The notes: generated from the letters alone by a model not told the origin. A stretch of DNA of 64,000 nt from Streptomyces toyocaensis (GCF_000725125.1 NZ_JFCB01000028.1:36011-100010), one strand, 5' to 3'. Positions 39,849 to 49,459 are shown, counted from the first letter of the stretch. Translations and numbers: made by a program.

Positions 39849-40817
39849 TCAGATGTACGACCGCATCCAGCGCAGCTTGGCCGCCTCCTGGAACGGACCG
39901 CCGCCCTCGTGGTCGTTGAAGTCGTACACCTCGATGGCCTTGTCCTCGTGCGCCCAGGCGTTGAAGGCGCCGAACACCGTCGAGGGCGGGCACGTCTGGT
40001 CCTCCAGTGCCGCCGAGAAGAGCGCCGGGGCCCGGCCGCGCGCGGCGAAGTGCACGCCGTCGAAGTACGACAGGGTGCGCAGGACGTCCTCGGAGCGGCC
40101 GCGGTGCGTCTTCAGGTAGAGGCCGACCTCCCGGTAGGGGTGCCGGTCGGTGAGGGTCGTGGCACGCGGGAAGTCACACAGGAACGGCACGTCCGGCGCG
40201 ACGCCCGCGAGGTCCGGCACGAGGCCACCCACCGCCAGGGAGATGCCCCCGCCCTGACTGGCGCCGACGGCCACGGTACGGCTCGCGTCGGTCAGCGGGT
40301 GCGACCGCGCCGCCTCCACCGCGCGGACGGCGTCCGTGAACACGCGGCGGTAGTAGTGGTTCTCGGGCGCGTCGATGCCCCGCGTCATGAACCCGGGGTA
40401 CGCCGGGGCGCCGCCCACCGGATCCGGGGTGCCGCCCCCGGCGCCCCAGGCGCTGCCCTGTCCGCGTGTGTCCATCACGAAGTGGGCCCGTCCCGTCGAC
40501 GCCCACAGCAGATGCTCATGGGGCAGTCCACGCCCCCCGCCGTACCCGATGAACTCCACCACCAGTGGCAGCGGCGCGTCTGCGTCGGCCGGCAGGGTGA
40601 GCCAGCCCTTCACGGGGTGGCCGCCGAAACCGGCGAACGTCACGTCGAAGACCCGCACCGTGGACAGGCCCGTGTCGACCGGCTCGAAACGGGCGTCGAG
40701 GTCGTGCGCGCGCGCCTCCCCGAGCGTCCGGGACCAGAACGCGTCGAAGTCGTCGGGCGCCGTGGAGGCGCTGCGGTACTCGCGCAGTTCGTCGAGCGGA
40801 AGGTCGAACAGGGCCAT
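39849..40817 (-). CDS. Acetyl xylan esterase / cephalosporin-C deacetylase family (AXE1)
   Basis: Cytosolic carbohydrate esterase family 7-type protein of 322 residues, start ATG 40817. Marks: MALFDLPLDELREYRSASTAPDDFDAFWSRTLGEARAHDL, then RGQGS (oxyanion motif), Ser187 in VAVGASQGGGISLAVGGL, ALEDQTCPPSTVFGAFNAW (acid) and DFNDHEGGGPFQEAAK (His). These match the RGQ, GxSQGG and HE motifs of CE7 enzymes, which deacetylate xylo-oligosaccharides taken up by the cell, or cephalosporin C. No signal peptide, as is usual in this family. Confidence 0.93.
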   Translation of the reverse strand: MALFDLPLDELREYRSASTAPDDFDAFWSRTLGEARAHDLDARFEPVDTGLSTVRVFDVTFAGFGGHPVKGWLTLPADADAPLPLVVEFIGYGGGRGLPHEHLLWASTGRAHFVMDTRGQGSAWGAGGGTPDPVGGAPAYPGFMTRGIDAPENHYYRRVFTDAVRAVEAARSHPLTDASRTVAVGASQGGGISLAVGGLVPDLAGVAPDVPFLCDFPRATTLTDRHPYREVGLYLKTHRGRSEDVLRTLSYFDGVHFAARGRAPALFSAALEDQTCPPSTVFGAFNAWAHEDKAIEVYDFNDHEGGGPFQEAAKLRWMRSYI

Positions 40818-40833
40818 CAGGAACCGCCTTCGT

Positions 40834-40854
40834 GAAGCGATAGTGCGAAGCGAT
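40834..40854 (+). repeat. Direct repeat GAAGCGAT before the esterase gene
   Basis: GAAGCGAT at 40834-40841 and again at 40847-40854 (13-base period), 17 bases before the esterase start. A further AAAGCGAT lies at about 40922. These could be half-sites of a LacI-type regulator such as controls xylan genes, but no regulator is assigned. Confidence 0.45.
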
Positions 40855-40937
40855 GACACGGTACGTGGACGATCGGCGGCATCGCCAGAGCCCGCGGGAG
40901 AAGCTCCAGGTGAAGCACGTAGAAAGCGATTGCCCCC

Positions 40938-41174
40938 TCAGGCGTCGCGGCGCGTCCACTCCGGTTCCGTACGGGCCCACGCCCCGGGACCTCGGCCCGC
41001 ACACGGTGGCGCTGGGCACGCTGCTCCAGCGCGGTCGCCCGCGCTCTCGCCGTACGCCCACCGGGCGGCGAGCACCCCCGCCGGCGGGGCCGCCGGACAC
41101 AGCACTACGACGACGGCCGGCGCCGTCCACTCCTCGGCGACGTCCGACCGCCGGCACAGCACTCGCGCGCGCAT
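40938..41174 (-). CDS. Possible small protein, 78 residues
   Basis: In the 517-base gap between the esterase and the reductase genes, a minus-strand ATG at 41174 is preceded by GGGAGGTCGAG, a strong ribosome-binding site. The predicted protein MRARVLCRRSDVAEEWTAPAVVVVLCPAAPPAGVLAARW... has one short hydrophobic stretch and several Cys, and I do not recognise it. Composition could equally be chance in high-GC DNA. The rest of the gap holds nothing else I can support. Confidence 0.3.
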   Translation of the reverse strand: MRARVLCRRSDVAEEWTAPAVVVVLCPAAPPAGVLAARWAYGESAGDRAGAACPAPPCAGRGPGAWARTEPEWTRRDA

Positions 41175-41334
41175 CTCGACCTCCCTGCCCTCACCGCCGA
41201 GGGCGCCGGCAGCCGTACCGGACCACGGCACGGGCGACTTCCCCCTCACCGGCGCCCGGCGCCCGCGGCCGGGTGCCCGGCCACTCCCGCAGCGACGCAC
41301 CGCACGGGCCCCACCGGAAACGGGACCGCGCCCG

Positions 41335-42154
41335 TCAGCCGAAGCGCTCGATCCGTATCCGCTCCACGGGCTGGCCGGCCGCCACCAGCAGCCGGGAGGC
41401 GTGCTCGGCGAAGGAGTTGGAGCCGCACACATAGGCTTCCCACCCACCGGGAGGCTGCTTGGCGAGGAGCGGCGCTACATGTGCGTCCGTCATACGTCCC
41501 ACGGGCACACCCTCCGGGGCGCTCCGCGTGAACACCGGGGTGGTCTCCGCCCCGAACTCGCGTGCGTAGATCAGTTCCTCGGGCCGGCGGGCCGACACCA
41601 GCAGGCGCAGCGGGAGCCGCATGTCCCGCGCCCGGTGGTGCCGCACCATCGACATCAGCGGGACCACCCCGGAGCCTGCGCCCACCAGCAGCGCGGGCCG
41701 GTCGCCCGGCCAGGCGAAGAAGCCGCTGAGCGGGCCGCGCACCTCGATCCGGTCACCGGGGCGGGCCACCGTGTGGAACCAGCCCGATACCTCGCCGCCC
41801 TCCACGTGGTCCAGTGTCAGCTCGACGTGCCCGGAGTCGTCCGGCGCCGACGCGATCGAGTAGTGGCGCTGGGCCACATAACCGTCCGCGGCGGTCAGCC
41901 GCAGCATCAGATGCTGGCCGGGAACATGCCCCGGCCAGCCGGGCACCGCGAACCGGAAGGTCGACGCGCGGGGGGTCTCGCGGCGGACCTCCGTGAGTGT
42001 GGCCGTCCGCCACACGGACGTGGTCCGCTCGCTGACCCCGATGCGTCCGGGCACGGCGAACCGCGTCGGCGGAGCGAACCGCTCCGGTGCGGTCACCTGC
42101 GTCCGCGTCACGCGCGTCCTCCCCTCGCTCACGCGAGCCGTTCTCCCCTTGGCC

Positions 42155-42162
<8 letters not shown>
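41335..42162 (-). CDS. FAD/NAD(P)-binding ferredoxin-reductase-type oxidoreductase
   Basis: Flavin reductase module of 275 residues. After a variable N-terminus come VWRTATLTEVRRETPRASTFRFAVPGWPGHVPGQHLMLRL and the FAD motif RHYSIASAP (R-x-Y-S, about 118-122). GRIEVRGPLSGFFAW-type and NAD(P) motif LLVGAGSGVVPLMSMVRHH come next, then YVCGSNSFAEHASRLL near the end. No 2Fe-2S ferredoxin domain is attached. It overlaps the end of the Mo-oxidoreductase gene by 8 bases and is therefore its electron-transfer partner, a common actinobacterial pair. Confidence 0.9.
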
Positions 42163-42793
<631 letters not shown>

Positions 42794-42916
42794 GTGTTTC
42801 CGAGTTCAACCGTACGCGACACCACCCCGGCCCCGCGCGCCGCTCATGTCCTGAACGCGGTACGACCGCGGAGATCGTCGGGTACTGTGGCCGTCCGGCT
42901 GCGGATCCGCCCAGCC

Positions 42917-43003
42917 ATGGAAGCCGAGGAGGTGAGACCCATTACCGCTCGTCAGGTCGGGTGCTCTCCCCTCGAAGCCGTACGGTCCGCCGCCGGCAGG
43001 TGA
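42917..43003 (+). other. Possible 28-residue leader ORF with strong internal ribosome-binding site
   Basis: ATG 42917 opens MEAEEVRPITARQVGCSPLEAVRSAAGR, ending at TGA 43001-43003. It contains GAGGAGGTGAGACCC, a stronger ribosome-binding site than that of the next gene, followed by ATT rather than a standard start. It lies 41 bases before the methyltransferase start. It may be a leader or the remains of a lost start; evidence is weak. Confidence 0.25.
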
Positions 43004-43043
43004 CCCAGAAGAGCGCCCTTCGGCTCCCGAAAGGCTCAGGCTC

Positions 43044-43889
43044 TTGCCGCACAGGCCCTCCCACACCTCTCACCACTCCGTACCAGGCTCCGCGCCCTCG
43101 GCCGGCCGCCCCTCCCCGCCGCCCTCCCGCGACGCCGTCGTGGCGGACCTCCGCGCCGCCGGGTGCGTCTTCGCCGAGGACGAGGCCGAGTTGATCCTCG
43201 ACGCCGCGCCGACCCCAGGGGACATCGCCTCGATGGTCGAGCGCCGGGCAGCCGGCCTGCCCCTCGAACTCGTCGTCGGCTGGGCCGGGTTCCGCGGCCG
43301 GCGCATCGCCGTGGAACCCGGTGTCTTCGTGCCCCGCAGGCGCACCGAGTTCCTCGTCGAACAGGCTCTGGCGCAGGTGCCGGACGCTGCCGTCGTCGTG
43401 GACCTGTGCTGCGGTTCGGGGGCCGTCGGCGCGGCCCTGGCGGCCGGGCTCCGCGGGGCGGAACTGCACGCCGCCGACATCGATCCGGCCGCCGTGCGCT
43501 GCGCCCGCCGCAACGTGGCGGGCTTCGGCGGGCGGGTTCACACGGGCGACCTGTTCGACGCGCTCCCCGGCGGACTGCGGGGCCGCGTCGACATCCTCGC
43601 GGCGAACGTGCCGTACGTACCGAGCGACGAGATCGGCCTGCTGCCCCCGGAGGCCCGTGACCACGAGCCGCGCGTCGCGCTCGACGGCGGCGCGGACGGC
43701 CTCGACGTGCTGCGCCGGGTCGCCGCCGGGGCGCCCGGATGGCTCGCCCCCGGTGGCCGCCTCCTGGTGGAGACGAGCAGTCGGCAGGCCCCCGCCGCCG
43801 TCGACGCGTTCACCGGCGCGGGGCTGCGGCCCCGTCTGGCCGTCTGCGAGGAGCGGTACGCCCATGTCGTGGTCGGTGTCAGGGCCTAG
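43044..43889 (+). CDS. PrmC/HemK-family protein N5-glutamine methyltransferase-like protein
   Basis: Methyltransferase of up to 281 residues; TTG 43044 is the longest start and GTG 43140 (249 residues) is equally possible. The N-terminal helical region RDAVVADLRAAGCVFAEDEAELILDAAPTPGDIASMVERRAAGLPLELVVGWAGFRGRRIAVEPGVFVPRRRTEFLVEQAL is the PrmC domain. The AdoMet loop is VVDLCCGSGAVGAALAAGL, and the catalytic NPPY appears as NVPYVP in DILAANVPYVPSDEIGLLPPEARDHEPRVALDGGADGL. PrmC methylates the Gln of release factors. NVPY is a divergent motif, so this paralogue may have another target. Confidence 0.87.
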   Translation: MPHRPSHTSHHSVPGSAPSAGRPSPPPSRDAVVADLRAAGCVFAEDEAELILDAAPTPGDIASMVERRAAGLPLELVVGWAGFRGRRIAVEPGVFVPRRRTEFLVEQALAQVPDAAVVVDLCCGSGAVGAALAAGLRGAELHAADIDPAAVRCARRNVAGFGGRVHTGDLFDALPGGLRGRVDILAANVPYVPSDEIGLLPPEARDHEPRVALDGGADGLDVLRRVAAGAPGWLAPGGRLLVETSSRQAPAAVDAFTGAGLRPRLAVCEERYAHVVVGVRA

Positions 43890-43900
43890 GAGGGCACTGA

Positions 43901-43937
43901 GGATCCTGGCCGGACTCCCGCTGATCCGGCCAAGATC
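43901..43937. terminator. Bidirectional terminator hairpin
   Basis: TGGCCGGA (43907-43914) and TCCGGCCA (43925-43932) with a 10-base loop, extended by GATC on both sides after one mismatch. It lies between the ends of the convergent PrmC-like and PAS/SpoIIE genes. Confidence 0.75.
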
Positions 43938-43967
43938 TTCGGCCCTCTCCCAGGAGCGCGGAGGCGC

Positions 43968-46076
43968 TCAGGCGTCCGGCGTCGTCGCGTGGGCGATCAG
44001 CAGGGCCACGTCGTCGAAGTTGTCGGGTTCGTGGAGCGTGCGCAGCAGCAGGTCGCAGACCTCCTCAAGGGAGTGCCCGGGGCGGTTCAGCAGGGCGAGC
44101 AGCCGGTCCAGGCGCTCGTCCAGCGTGTGCCGGCGCGTCTCCACGAGACCGTCGGTGTAGAAGACCAGCCGGTCGCCGGGCTCCAGTTCGACCGTGGTGG
44201 TCGAGAAGGCGACCCCGCCCACGCCCAGCGGCACCCCCGTGGGCAGCTCGAGCAGTTCGGGTGCGTGTCCGGCCCTGACCCGGACCGGCGGCAGGTGCCC
44301 GGCGTTGGCGATGGAGCACAGTCGCTCGCGGGGGTCGTGGACGGCGTAGACGCAGGTCGCGATCGCCTGGTCGAGACCGCCGGTGATGCGGTCCAGGTGC
44401 TCCAGGAGGACGGCCGGGTCCAGGCCCAGGGAGGCGAGGGTGTGGGTCGCCGTGCGCAGCCGCCCCATGGTGGCCGCGGCGGGGATGCCGCTGCCCATCA
44501 CGTCCCCCACGACGAGGGCCGTCCTGTCGTCCCCCAGGGGGATCACGTCGAACCAGTCGCCGCCCACCTCGCTGGTGGCGCCCGCCGGCTGGTAGCGGGA
44601 GGCGACCTCGAGACCGCCCGTCACGGGCGGATGACTCGGCAGCAGACTCCGCTGGAGGGTGAGGGCGGTGTCGCGGGCGTTCTGGTACCAGCGGGCGTTG
44701 TCGATCTGCACGGCCGCGCGGGAGGCGAGCTCCCGCGCGAGCAGCAGATCGTCCTCGTCGAAGGGCCGGGGCGTGCGCGTGCGGATGAGGTCGAGCGCAC
44801 CGAGCACCTCCCCGCGCGCGATCAGCGGCACCGCGAGATACGAGTGGACGCCCGCCCGGGCCAGCACGTCCGCCGCCTCCGGCGAGCGGGCGATCCGTGC
44901 CAGGTCCTCGTCCTTCACCTGCGGCACCACCACGGGCAGCCCGGTGCGTACGCACTCGGTGATCAGCCGGTCCGGTGCGTACCGGGTCACCCTGCCCGTG
45001 GGGTCGGCCGCCGCCGCTGTGCCGTCCGGGTCCACCGAGCGCACCGCCAGCGCCCGGATCAGCGCCGGCTCGGCGGGTCCGAGGGTGCTGCGACGGCCCC
45101 GCACCACCGCGTCCAGCAGGTCCACCGCCGCCGCGTCGGCCAGCTCCGGCACGGCCACGTCGGCGAGCTCGCCGGCCGTCCGGTCCAGATCCAGCGTGGT
45201 GCCGATCCGGGCGGAGGCGTCGGCGATCACGGCGAGCCGCCGCCGCGCGGTCTCGGCCTCGGCGTTCGCCCGGTGCTGCTCGGTGATGTCCACCACCGAC
45301 ACGGCCACGCCCAGCACCGTGCCGAGCGCGTTCTCCAGCCGGTACAGCGAGACCGACCAGGCGCGGTCCTCGTCCGGTGCGGCCGGGGTGCGGCCGGTCG
45401 TGGACCGGTCGACGACGGGCCGGCCGGTGTCCAGGACCTGCCGGGCGGCGTCCTCGAGCGCGTCGGCGTTCACCAGCGGCAGCACCTCCCGGACGGTGCG
45501 GCCCAGGTGCTCCTCGGCCGGGATGCCGTTGATCTGCTCCAGCGCCGGATTCACCGAGACGTACCGCAGGCCGGAGTCCAGCACGGCCAGTCCGATGGGG
45601 GACTGGGCGACGATCCGGGTGGACAGTGCCACGTCCTGCTCAAGCCGGCGCACGGTCGACTGGTCCACCGCGAGGCCGAGGGCGTAGACGTCGCCCCGGT
45701 CGTCCAGCAGCCGCATGTTGCGGAACTCCACCAGCCGGGTCCCGCCGTCCTTGCGCCGGATCGGGAAGGCACCGGCCCAGCTCCGGCCGGTGCGCATGAC
45801 GTCGGCGAACAGCTTCACCACGAGGTCCATGTGCTCCTCGTGCACCATGATCCGGGCGGCGTACTGGCCCAGCGCCTCCTGCGCGCCGTACCCGAACAGT
45901 TCCTCGGCCTGCGGGCTCCACAGTACGATCCGGCCCTCGATGTCGAGGACCACCGAGGCCACGCGCAGCACGTCGAGCAGCCCGCTGGGACGCACCGGCC
46001 CGCGCACCGGTCCGTCACCGCCGGCCGGAGGTGACCCCGCTGCACTCATCCCACGCCCCGCCTTCGCCGATTCCAC
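43968..46076 (-). CDS. PAS-PAS-GAF-SpoIIE (PP2C-type) phosphatase
   Basis: Signalling phosphatase of 702 residues; GTG 46076 with AAGGGG upstream (ATG 46049 is an alternative). Order: PAS 1 (about 35-145, ASVVLDIEGRIVLWSPQAEELFGYGAQEALGQ), PAS 2 (about 155-270, LAVLDSGLRYVSVNPALEQINGIPAEEHLGR). Then a GAF domain (about 285-455, ADASARIGTTLDLDRTAGELADVAVPELADAAAV) and a SpoIIE PP2C domain (about 465-702). That domain has QRSLLPSHPPVTGGLEVASRYQPA, EVGGDWFDVIPLGDD, GDVMGSGIPAAATMGRLRT and FYTDGLVETRRH. Metal-binding Asp residues are in place. It is a second phosphatase of the same type as 9082-11145 but with a different sensor set. Confidence 0.92.
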   Translation of the reverse strand: MESAKAGRGMSAAGSPPAGGDGPVRGPVRPSGLLDVLRVASVVLDIEGRIVLWSPQAEELFGYGAQEALGQYAARIMVHEEHMDLVVKLFADVMRTGRSWAGAFPIRRKDGGTRLVEFRNMRLLDDRGDVYALGLAVDQSTVRRLEQDVALSTRIVAQSPIGLAVLDSGLRYVSVNPALEQINGIPAEEHLGRTVREVLPLVNADALEDAARQVLDTGRPVVDRSTTGRTPAAPDEDRAWSVSLYRLENALGTVLGVAVSVVDITEQHRANAEAETARRRLAVIADASARIGTTLDLDRTAGELADVAVPELADAAAVDLLDAVVRGRRSTLGPAEPALIRALAVRSVDPDGTAAAADPTGRVTRYAPDRLITECVRTGLPVVVPQVKDEDLARIARSPEAADVLARAGVHSYLAVPLIARGEVLGALDLIRTRTPRPFDEDDLLLARELASRAAVQIDNARWYQNARDTALTLQRSLLPSHPPVTGGLEVASRYQPAGATSEVGGDWFDVIPLGDDRTALVVGDVMGSGIPAAATMGRLRTATHTLASLGLDPAVLLEHLDRITGGLDQAIATCVYAVHDPRERLCSIANAGHLPPVRVRAGHAPELLELPTGVPLGVGGVAFSTTTVELEPGDRLVFYTDGLVETRRHTLDERLDRLLALLNRPGHSLEEVCDLLLRTLHEPDNFDDVALLIAHATTPDA

Positions 46077-46288
46077 GACACCCCTTCACGGTGCCGTCAC
46101 CCCTTGTTCTACCGCGCCCGAAGACGATTTTCCGCCGCTCGTGCCCTCCGGTTCCAGCTTCTCGCACCCTCGCGGCGAGTGCCCCGCGTGGCAGCCACCG
46201 CCGCGGGGCGCGCGGGTAGTGCTCCCCGGCGTGTGGTGCTTTGCTGAGACGGGGGTGGGACGGCAGTGGCCACGAGAGGAGCGTCACG

Positions 46289-46660
46289 ATGGGCAGCCGG
46301 CAACCGCACCCGGAATCCGTCTCGGTCGAGATCAGCGGATGCAGCAAGGAGGACGCGCGCGTCGTGTTCGACACGCTGTGCGCGTGCTTCGCGTCCGACC
46401 GGTGCGCCGACGACGTACCCGAGAAGTTCCACGAGACCCGGCCCACGGTGTGGCTCGGCACGTTCGACGTCGCCGACGCGCACGAGGGCGGTGTCCGCCC
46501 GGTCCGGCTGTCGTCGTCGGTCGACGCCGACGTGCAGGGCGGCTACTGGGCCGTCGGCCGGTTCCGCGCCACCCTGGACTCCCTGTTCACCGTGCACGAG
46601 CTGAGCACGGTCCCGGGCGACCAGGAGGAGGAACTGCACGTCCGGCTCGAAAGCGGGTGA
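46289..46660 (+). CDS. Small conserved-looking hypothetical protein
   Basis: Protein of 123 residues, ATG 46289 with GAGGAGC upstream. It reads as a compact alpha/beta protein: ESVSVEISGCSKEDARVVFDTLCACFASDRCADDVPEKFHETRPTVWLGTFDVADAHEGG, then VRLSSSVDADVQGGYWAVGRFRATLDSLFTVHELSTVPGDQEEELHVRLESG. Cys residues 28, 43, 45 and 51 cluster and could bind metal or form disulfides. Homologues appear widespread in Streptomyces from memory, without function. It is divergent from the PAS phosphatase and 105 bases before fadH. Confidence 0.7.
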   Translation: MGSRQPHPESVSVEISGCSKEDARVVFDTLCACFASDRCADDVPEKFHETRPTVWLGTFDVADAHEGGVRPVRLSSSVDADVQGGYWAVGRFRATLDSLFTVHELSTVPGDQEEELHVRLESG

Positions 46661-46692
46661 CGCCCCACCGGCCGCTGTGCCCTCCGTCACGC

Positions 46693-46712
46693 TTATGCAA
46701 CTAGTTGCATAA
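46693..46712. promoter_or_regulatory. 20-base perfect palindrome, probable PadR operator of the fadH-padR operon
   Basis: TTATGCAACTAGTTGCATAA is fully symmetric and lies 54 bases before fadH in the only AT-rich patch nearby. PadR repressors bind ATGC/GCAT-type palindromes of this kind, and a padR gene follows fadH. A second inverted repeat CGTGCCT/AGGCACG (46722-46744) sits between it and the start. Confidence 0.75.
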
Positions 46713-46765
46713 AGCCGGGTGCGTGCCTTACAACTACAGGCACGACACCGCGCACGGAGGGCCCG

Positions 46766-48781
46766 ATGAGCCGTTACCCCCACCTGCTGAGCCCCCTCGA
46801 CCTGGGCTTCACGACCCTGCCCAACCGGGTCCTCATGGGCTCGATGCACGTCGGCCTGGAAGAGGCGGAGGGCGGGTTCGCGCGCATGGCCGCCTTCTAC
46901 GCCGCCCGGGCCCGCGGGGGAGTGGGCCTGATCGTCACCGGCGGCATAGCGCCCAACGACGAGGGGCGCCCCTACGAGGGCGGCGCCAGGCTCACCACCG
47001 AGGCGGAGGCCGAGCGGCACCGGGTGGTCACCGACGCCGTGCACCGCGAGGGCGGGCGGATCGCGATGCAGATCCTGCACTTCGGCCGCTACGCCTACCA
47101 CCGGGACCTGGTCGCGCCCAGCCCGATCCAGGCCCCGATCAGCCCCTTCCCGCCCCGCGAGCTGACCGACGCCGACGTCGAGCGGACCATCGAGGACTAC
47201 GCCCGTGCCGCCCGCCTGGCCCGCCGGGCCGGTTACGACGGCGTGGAGATCATGGGCTCCGAGGGTTACCTCATCAACGAGTTCATCGCCCTGCAGACCA
47301 ACCGGCGCACCGACCGCTGGGGCGGCTCGTACGAGAACCGCATACGCTTCCCGCTGGAGATCGTGCGCCGGGTACGCGAGGCGGTCGGCGAGGACTTCAT
47401 CGTCATCTACCGGCTCTCCATGCTCGACCTCGTGCCCGGCGGTTCGACGCTCGACGAGGTGATCACCCTCGCCCGGGCCGTCGAGGCCGCCGGGGCGACC
47501 ATCATCAACACCGGCATCGGCTGGCACGAGGCCCGCATCCCCACCATCGCCACCTCCGTGCCGCGTGGCGCCTACACCTGGGTCACCAAGCGGCTCATGG
47601 GCGAGGTGTCGATCCCGCTCGTCACCACCAACCGCATCAACACCCCCGAACTCGCCGAGCGGTTGCTCGCCGAGGGCACGGCGGACATGGTGTCCGTGGC
47701 CCGGCCGATGCTCGCCGACCCGGACTTCGTCGCCAAGGCTGCCGACGGCCGCCCCGAGGCAATCAACACCTGCATCGGCTGCAACCAGGCCTGCCTCGAC
47801 CACACCTTCAGCGGGCAGATCACCTCCTGCCTGGTCAACCCGCGCGCCTGCCACGAGACCGAACTGGTGCTCTCCCCGACCCGCCGCCGCAAGCGCGTCG
47901 CCGTCGTCGGCGCCGGTCCGGCCGGCCTCGCCTGCGCCGTCAGCGCCGCCGAACGCGGCCACGACGTCACCCTGTACGACGCAGCGAGCGCGATCGGCGG
48001 CCAGCTCAACGTGGCCCGCAGGGTCCCCGGCAAGCAGGAGTTCGACGAGACGCTGCGCTACTTCCGCACCCGGCTGGACGAACTGGCCGTCGACGTACGG
48101 CTGGACACCCGCGTCACCGCCGACGACGTGGCCGGGCACGACGAGATCGTCGTCGCCACCGGCGTCACCCCGCGCACCCCCGACATCCCCGGCGTCGACC
48201 ACCCGAGCGTGCTCGGCTACCTCGACGTGCTCCGCGACGGCGCTCCCGTCGGTGACCGGGTCGCCATCCTCGGAGCGGGCGGCATCGGCTTCGACGTCGC
48301 CGAGTTCCTCACCGACGGCGGCGACAAGGCGTACGAGAACCCCGAGACGTACTTCCGCCAGTGGGGCGTCGACCTCGACTACCGCGGCCCCGGCGGCCTC
48401 ACGGCGCCCGAGCGGCCCGCCCCGCCGCGCACCGTCCACCTGCTCCAGCGCAAGACGTCCAAGGTCGGCGCGGGCCTCGGCAAGACCACCGGATGGATCC
48501 ACCGCACCGAACTCAAGCACCGCGGCGTCACCATGGTCCCGGGCGTGCGCTACGACCGGATCGACGACGCCGGGCTGCACGTCACCGTCGACGGCGAGAG
48601 CACGGTCCTGGAGGTCGACACGATCGTCCTGTGCACCGGTCAGGAGCCGCGCCGCGACCTGTACGAGAGCCTCGTCGCCGCCGGACGGCCCGTCCACCTG
48701 ATCGGCGGCGCCGACGTGGCCGCCGAGCTGGACGCCAAGCGCGCCATCAAGCAGGGCACGGAGCTGGCGGCGGCACTGTAG
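46766..48781 (+). CDS. fadH: NADPH-dependent 2,4-dienoyl-CoA reductase
   Basis: Iron-sulfur flavoenzyme of 671 residues that reduces 2,4-dienoyl-CoA in beta-oxidation of unsaturated fatty acids. The N-terminal TIM barrel (1-330) resembles old yellow enzyme: PLDLGFTTLPNRVLMGSMHVGLEE, GYDGVEIMGSEGYLINEFIALQTNRRTDRWGGSYENR with catalytic Tyr168, and His254. The 4Fe-4S ligands are Cys336, Cys339, Cys343 and Cys355 (CIGCNQAC ... SCLVNP). FAD motif VAVVGAGPAGLACAVSAAERGHDVTLYDA (about 378) and NADP motif VAILGAGGIGFDVAEFL follow. ATG 46766 has GGAGGG upstream. Operon with padR, 31 bases downstream. Confidence 0.95.
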   Translation: MSRYPHLLSPLDLGFTTLPNRVLMGSMHVGLEEAEGGFARMAAFYAARARGGVGLIVTGGIAPNDEGRPYEGGARLTTEAEAERHRVVTDAVHREGGRIAMQILHFGRYAYHRDLVAPSPIQAPISPFPPRELTDADVERTIEDYARAARLARRAGYDGVEIMGSEGYLINEFIALQTNRRTDRWGGSYENRIRFPLEIVRRVREAVGEDFIVIYRLSMLDLVPGGSTLDEVITLARAVEAAGATIINTGIGWHEARIPTIATSVPRGAYTWVTKRLMGEVSIPLVTTNRINTPELAERLLAEGTADMVSVARPMLADPDFVAKAADGRPEAINTCIGCNQACLDHTFSGQITSCLVNPRACHETELVLSPTRRRKRVAVVGAGPAGLACAVSAAERGHDVTLYDAASAIGGQLNVARRVPGKQEFDETLRYFRTRLDELAVDVRLDTRVTADDVAGHDEIVVATGVTPRTPDIPGVDHPSVLGYLDVLRDGAPVGDRVAILGAGGIGFDVAEFLTDGGDKAYENPETYFRQWGVDLDYRGPGGLTAPERPAPPRTVHLLQRKTSKVGAGLGKTTGWIHRTELKHRGVTMVPGVRYDRIDDAGLHVTVDGESTVLEVDTIVLCTGQEPRRDLYESLVAAGRPVHLIGGADVAAELDAKRAIKQGTELAAAL

Positions 48782-48812
48782 GGGACGCGCGGCCCGTCCC
48801 TAGGATGAGCCC

Positions 48813-49382
48813 ATGTCACTCCCGCACGCGATCCTCACCGCCCTGCTCGAGAAGCCGTCGTCGGGGCTGGAGCTGACCCGCCGGTTCGACAAGTCGATCG
48901 GCTACTTCTGGTCCGCGACGCATCAGCAGATCTACCGCGAGCTGGGGAAGCTGGAGGCCGAGGGCCTGATCCGGGCGCTCCCCTCCGAGCAGCCGGCCCG
49001 GGGGCAGAAGAAGGCGTACGAGGTGCTGCCCGCGGGGCGGGACGAACTGGCCCGCTGGACCGCCGCGTCGCAGGACCCCAAGCCGCACCGCGACGTGATG
49101 CTGCTGCGGCTGAGGGCGGCGGCCGTGGTGGGCACCGAGGGCCTGGAGGCCGATCTGCGGCGCCACCGGGAGCTGCACGAGCGGCAGTTGGAGAAGTACC
49201 GGGAGATCGAGCGGCGCGACTTCCCGCCTGGGAAGGACGGACCCGAGGACCGGCTTCGGCACCTGGTGCTGCGGGCCGGCATCGACCTGGAGACCTTCTG
49301 GACCCAGTGGCTCGACCACGCGCTGGCGGAGTTCGCCGGTCTGCCGGACGCGGGGGAGCGGCCGGACGCGCGGAAGGGCTGA
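48813..49382 (+). CDS. PadR family transcriptional regulator
   Basis: Regulator of 189 residues. The winged helix MSLPHAILTALLEKPSSGLELTRRFDKSIGYFWSATHQQIYRELGKLEAEGLIRALPSEQPARGQKKAYEVLPAGRDEL is typical of PadR subfamily-2 proteins. The C-terminal coiled part (AAVVGTEGLEADLRRHRELHERQLEKYREIERRDFP ... LVLRAGIDLETFWTQWLDHALAEF) mediates dimerisation. Translated from the same operon as fadH and probably represses it through the palindrome at 46693-46712, with an acyl-CoA or aromatic acid as inducer. Confidence 0.93.
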   Translation: MSLPHAILTALLEKPSSGLELTRRFDKSIGYFWSATHQQIYRELGKLEAEGLIRALPSEQPARGQKKAYEVLPAGRDELARWTAASQDPKPHRDVMLLRLRAAAVVGTEGLEADLRRHRELHERQLEKYREIERRDFPPGKDGPEDRLRHLVLRAGIDLETFWTQWLDHALAEFAGLPDAGERPDARKG

Positions 49383-49407
49383 CCGCCGTCCGCGGGAGGG
49401 GGGTCGA

Positions 49408-49453
49408 CGCCGGCCGCCCGACCGGAGCGCGTCGGACGTGATGGCGGCCGGCG
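49408..49453. terminator. Bidirectional terminator hairpin
   Basis: CGCCGGCCGCC (49408-49418) and GGCGGCCGGCG (49443-49453), perfect 11-base arms around 24 bases, between the ends of padR (plus) and the surface protein gene (minus). Confidence 0.75.
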
Positions 49454-49459
49454 CCGGGT

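Noticed and set aside
42794..43043. Molybdenum-cofactor riboswitch near the Mo-oxidoreductase
   Set aside because: The long conserved helices of that riboswitch were not seen, and the gap lies upstream of a TTG start with no structured leader visible.
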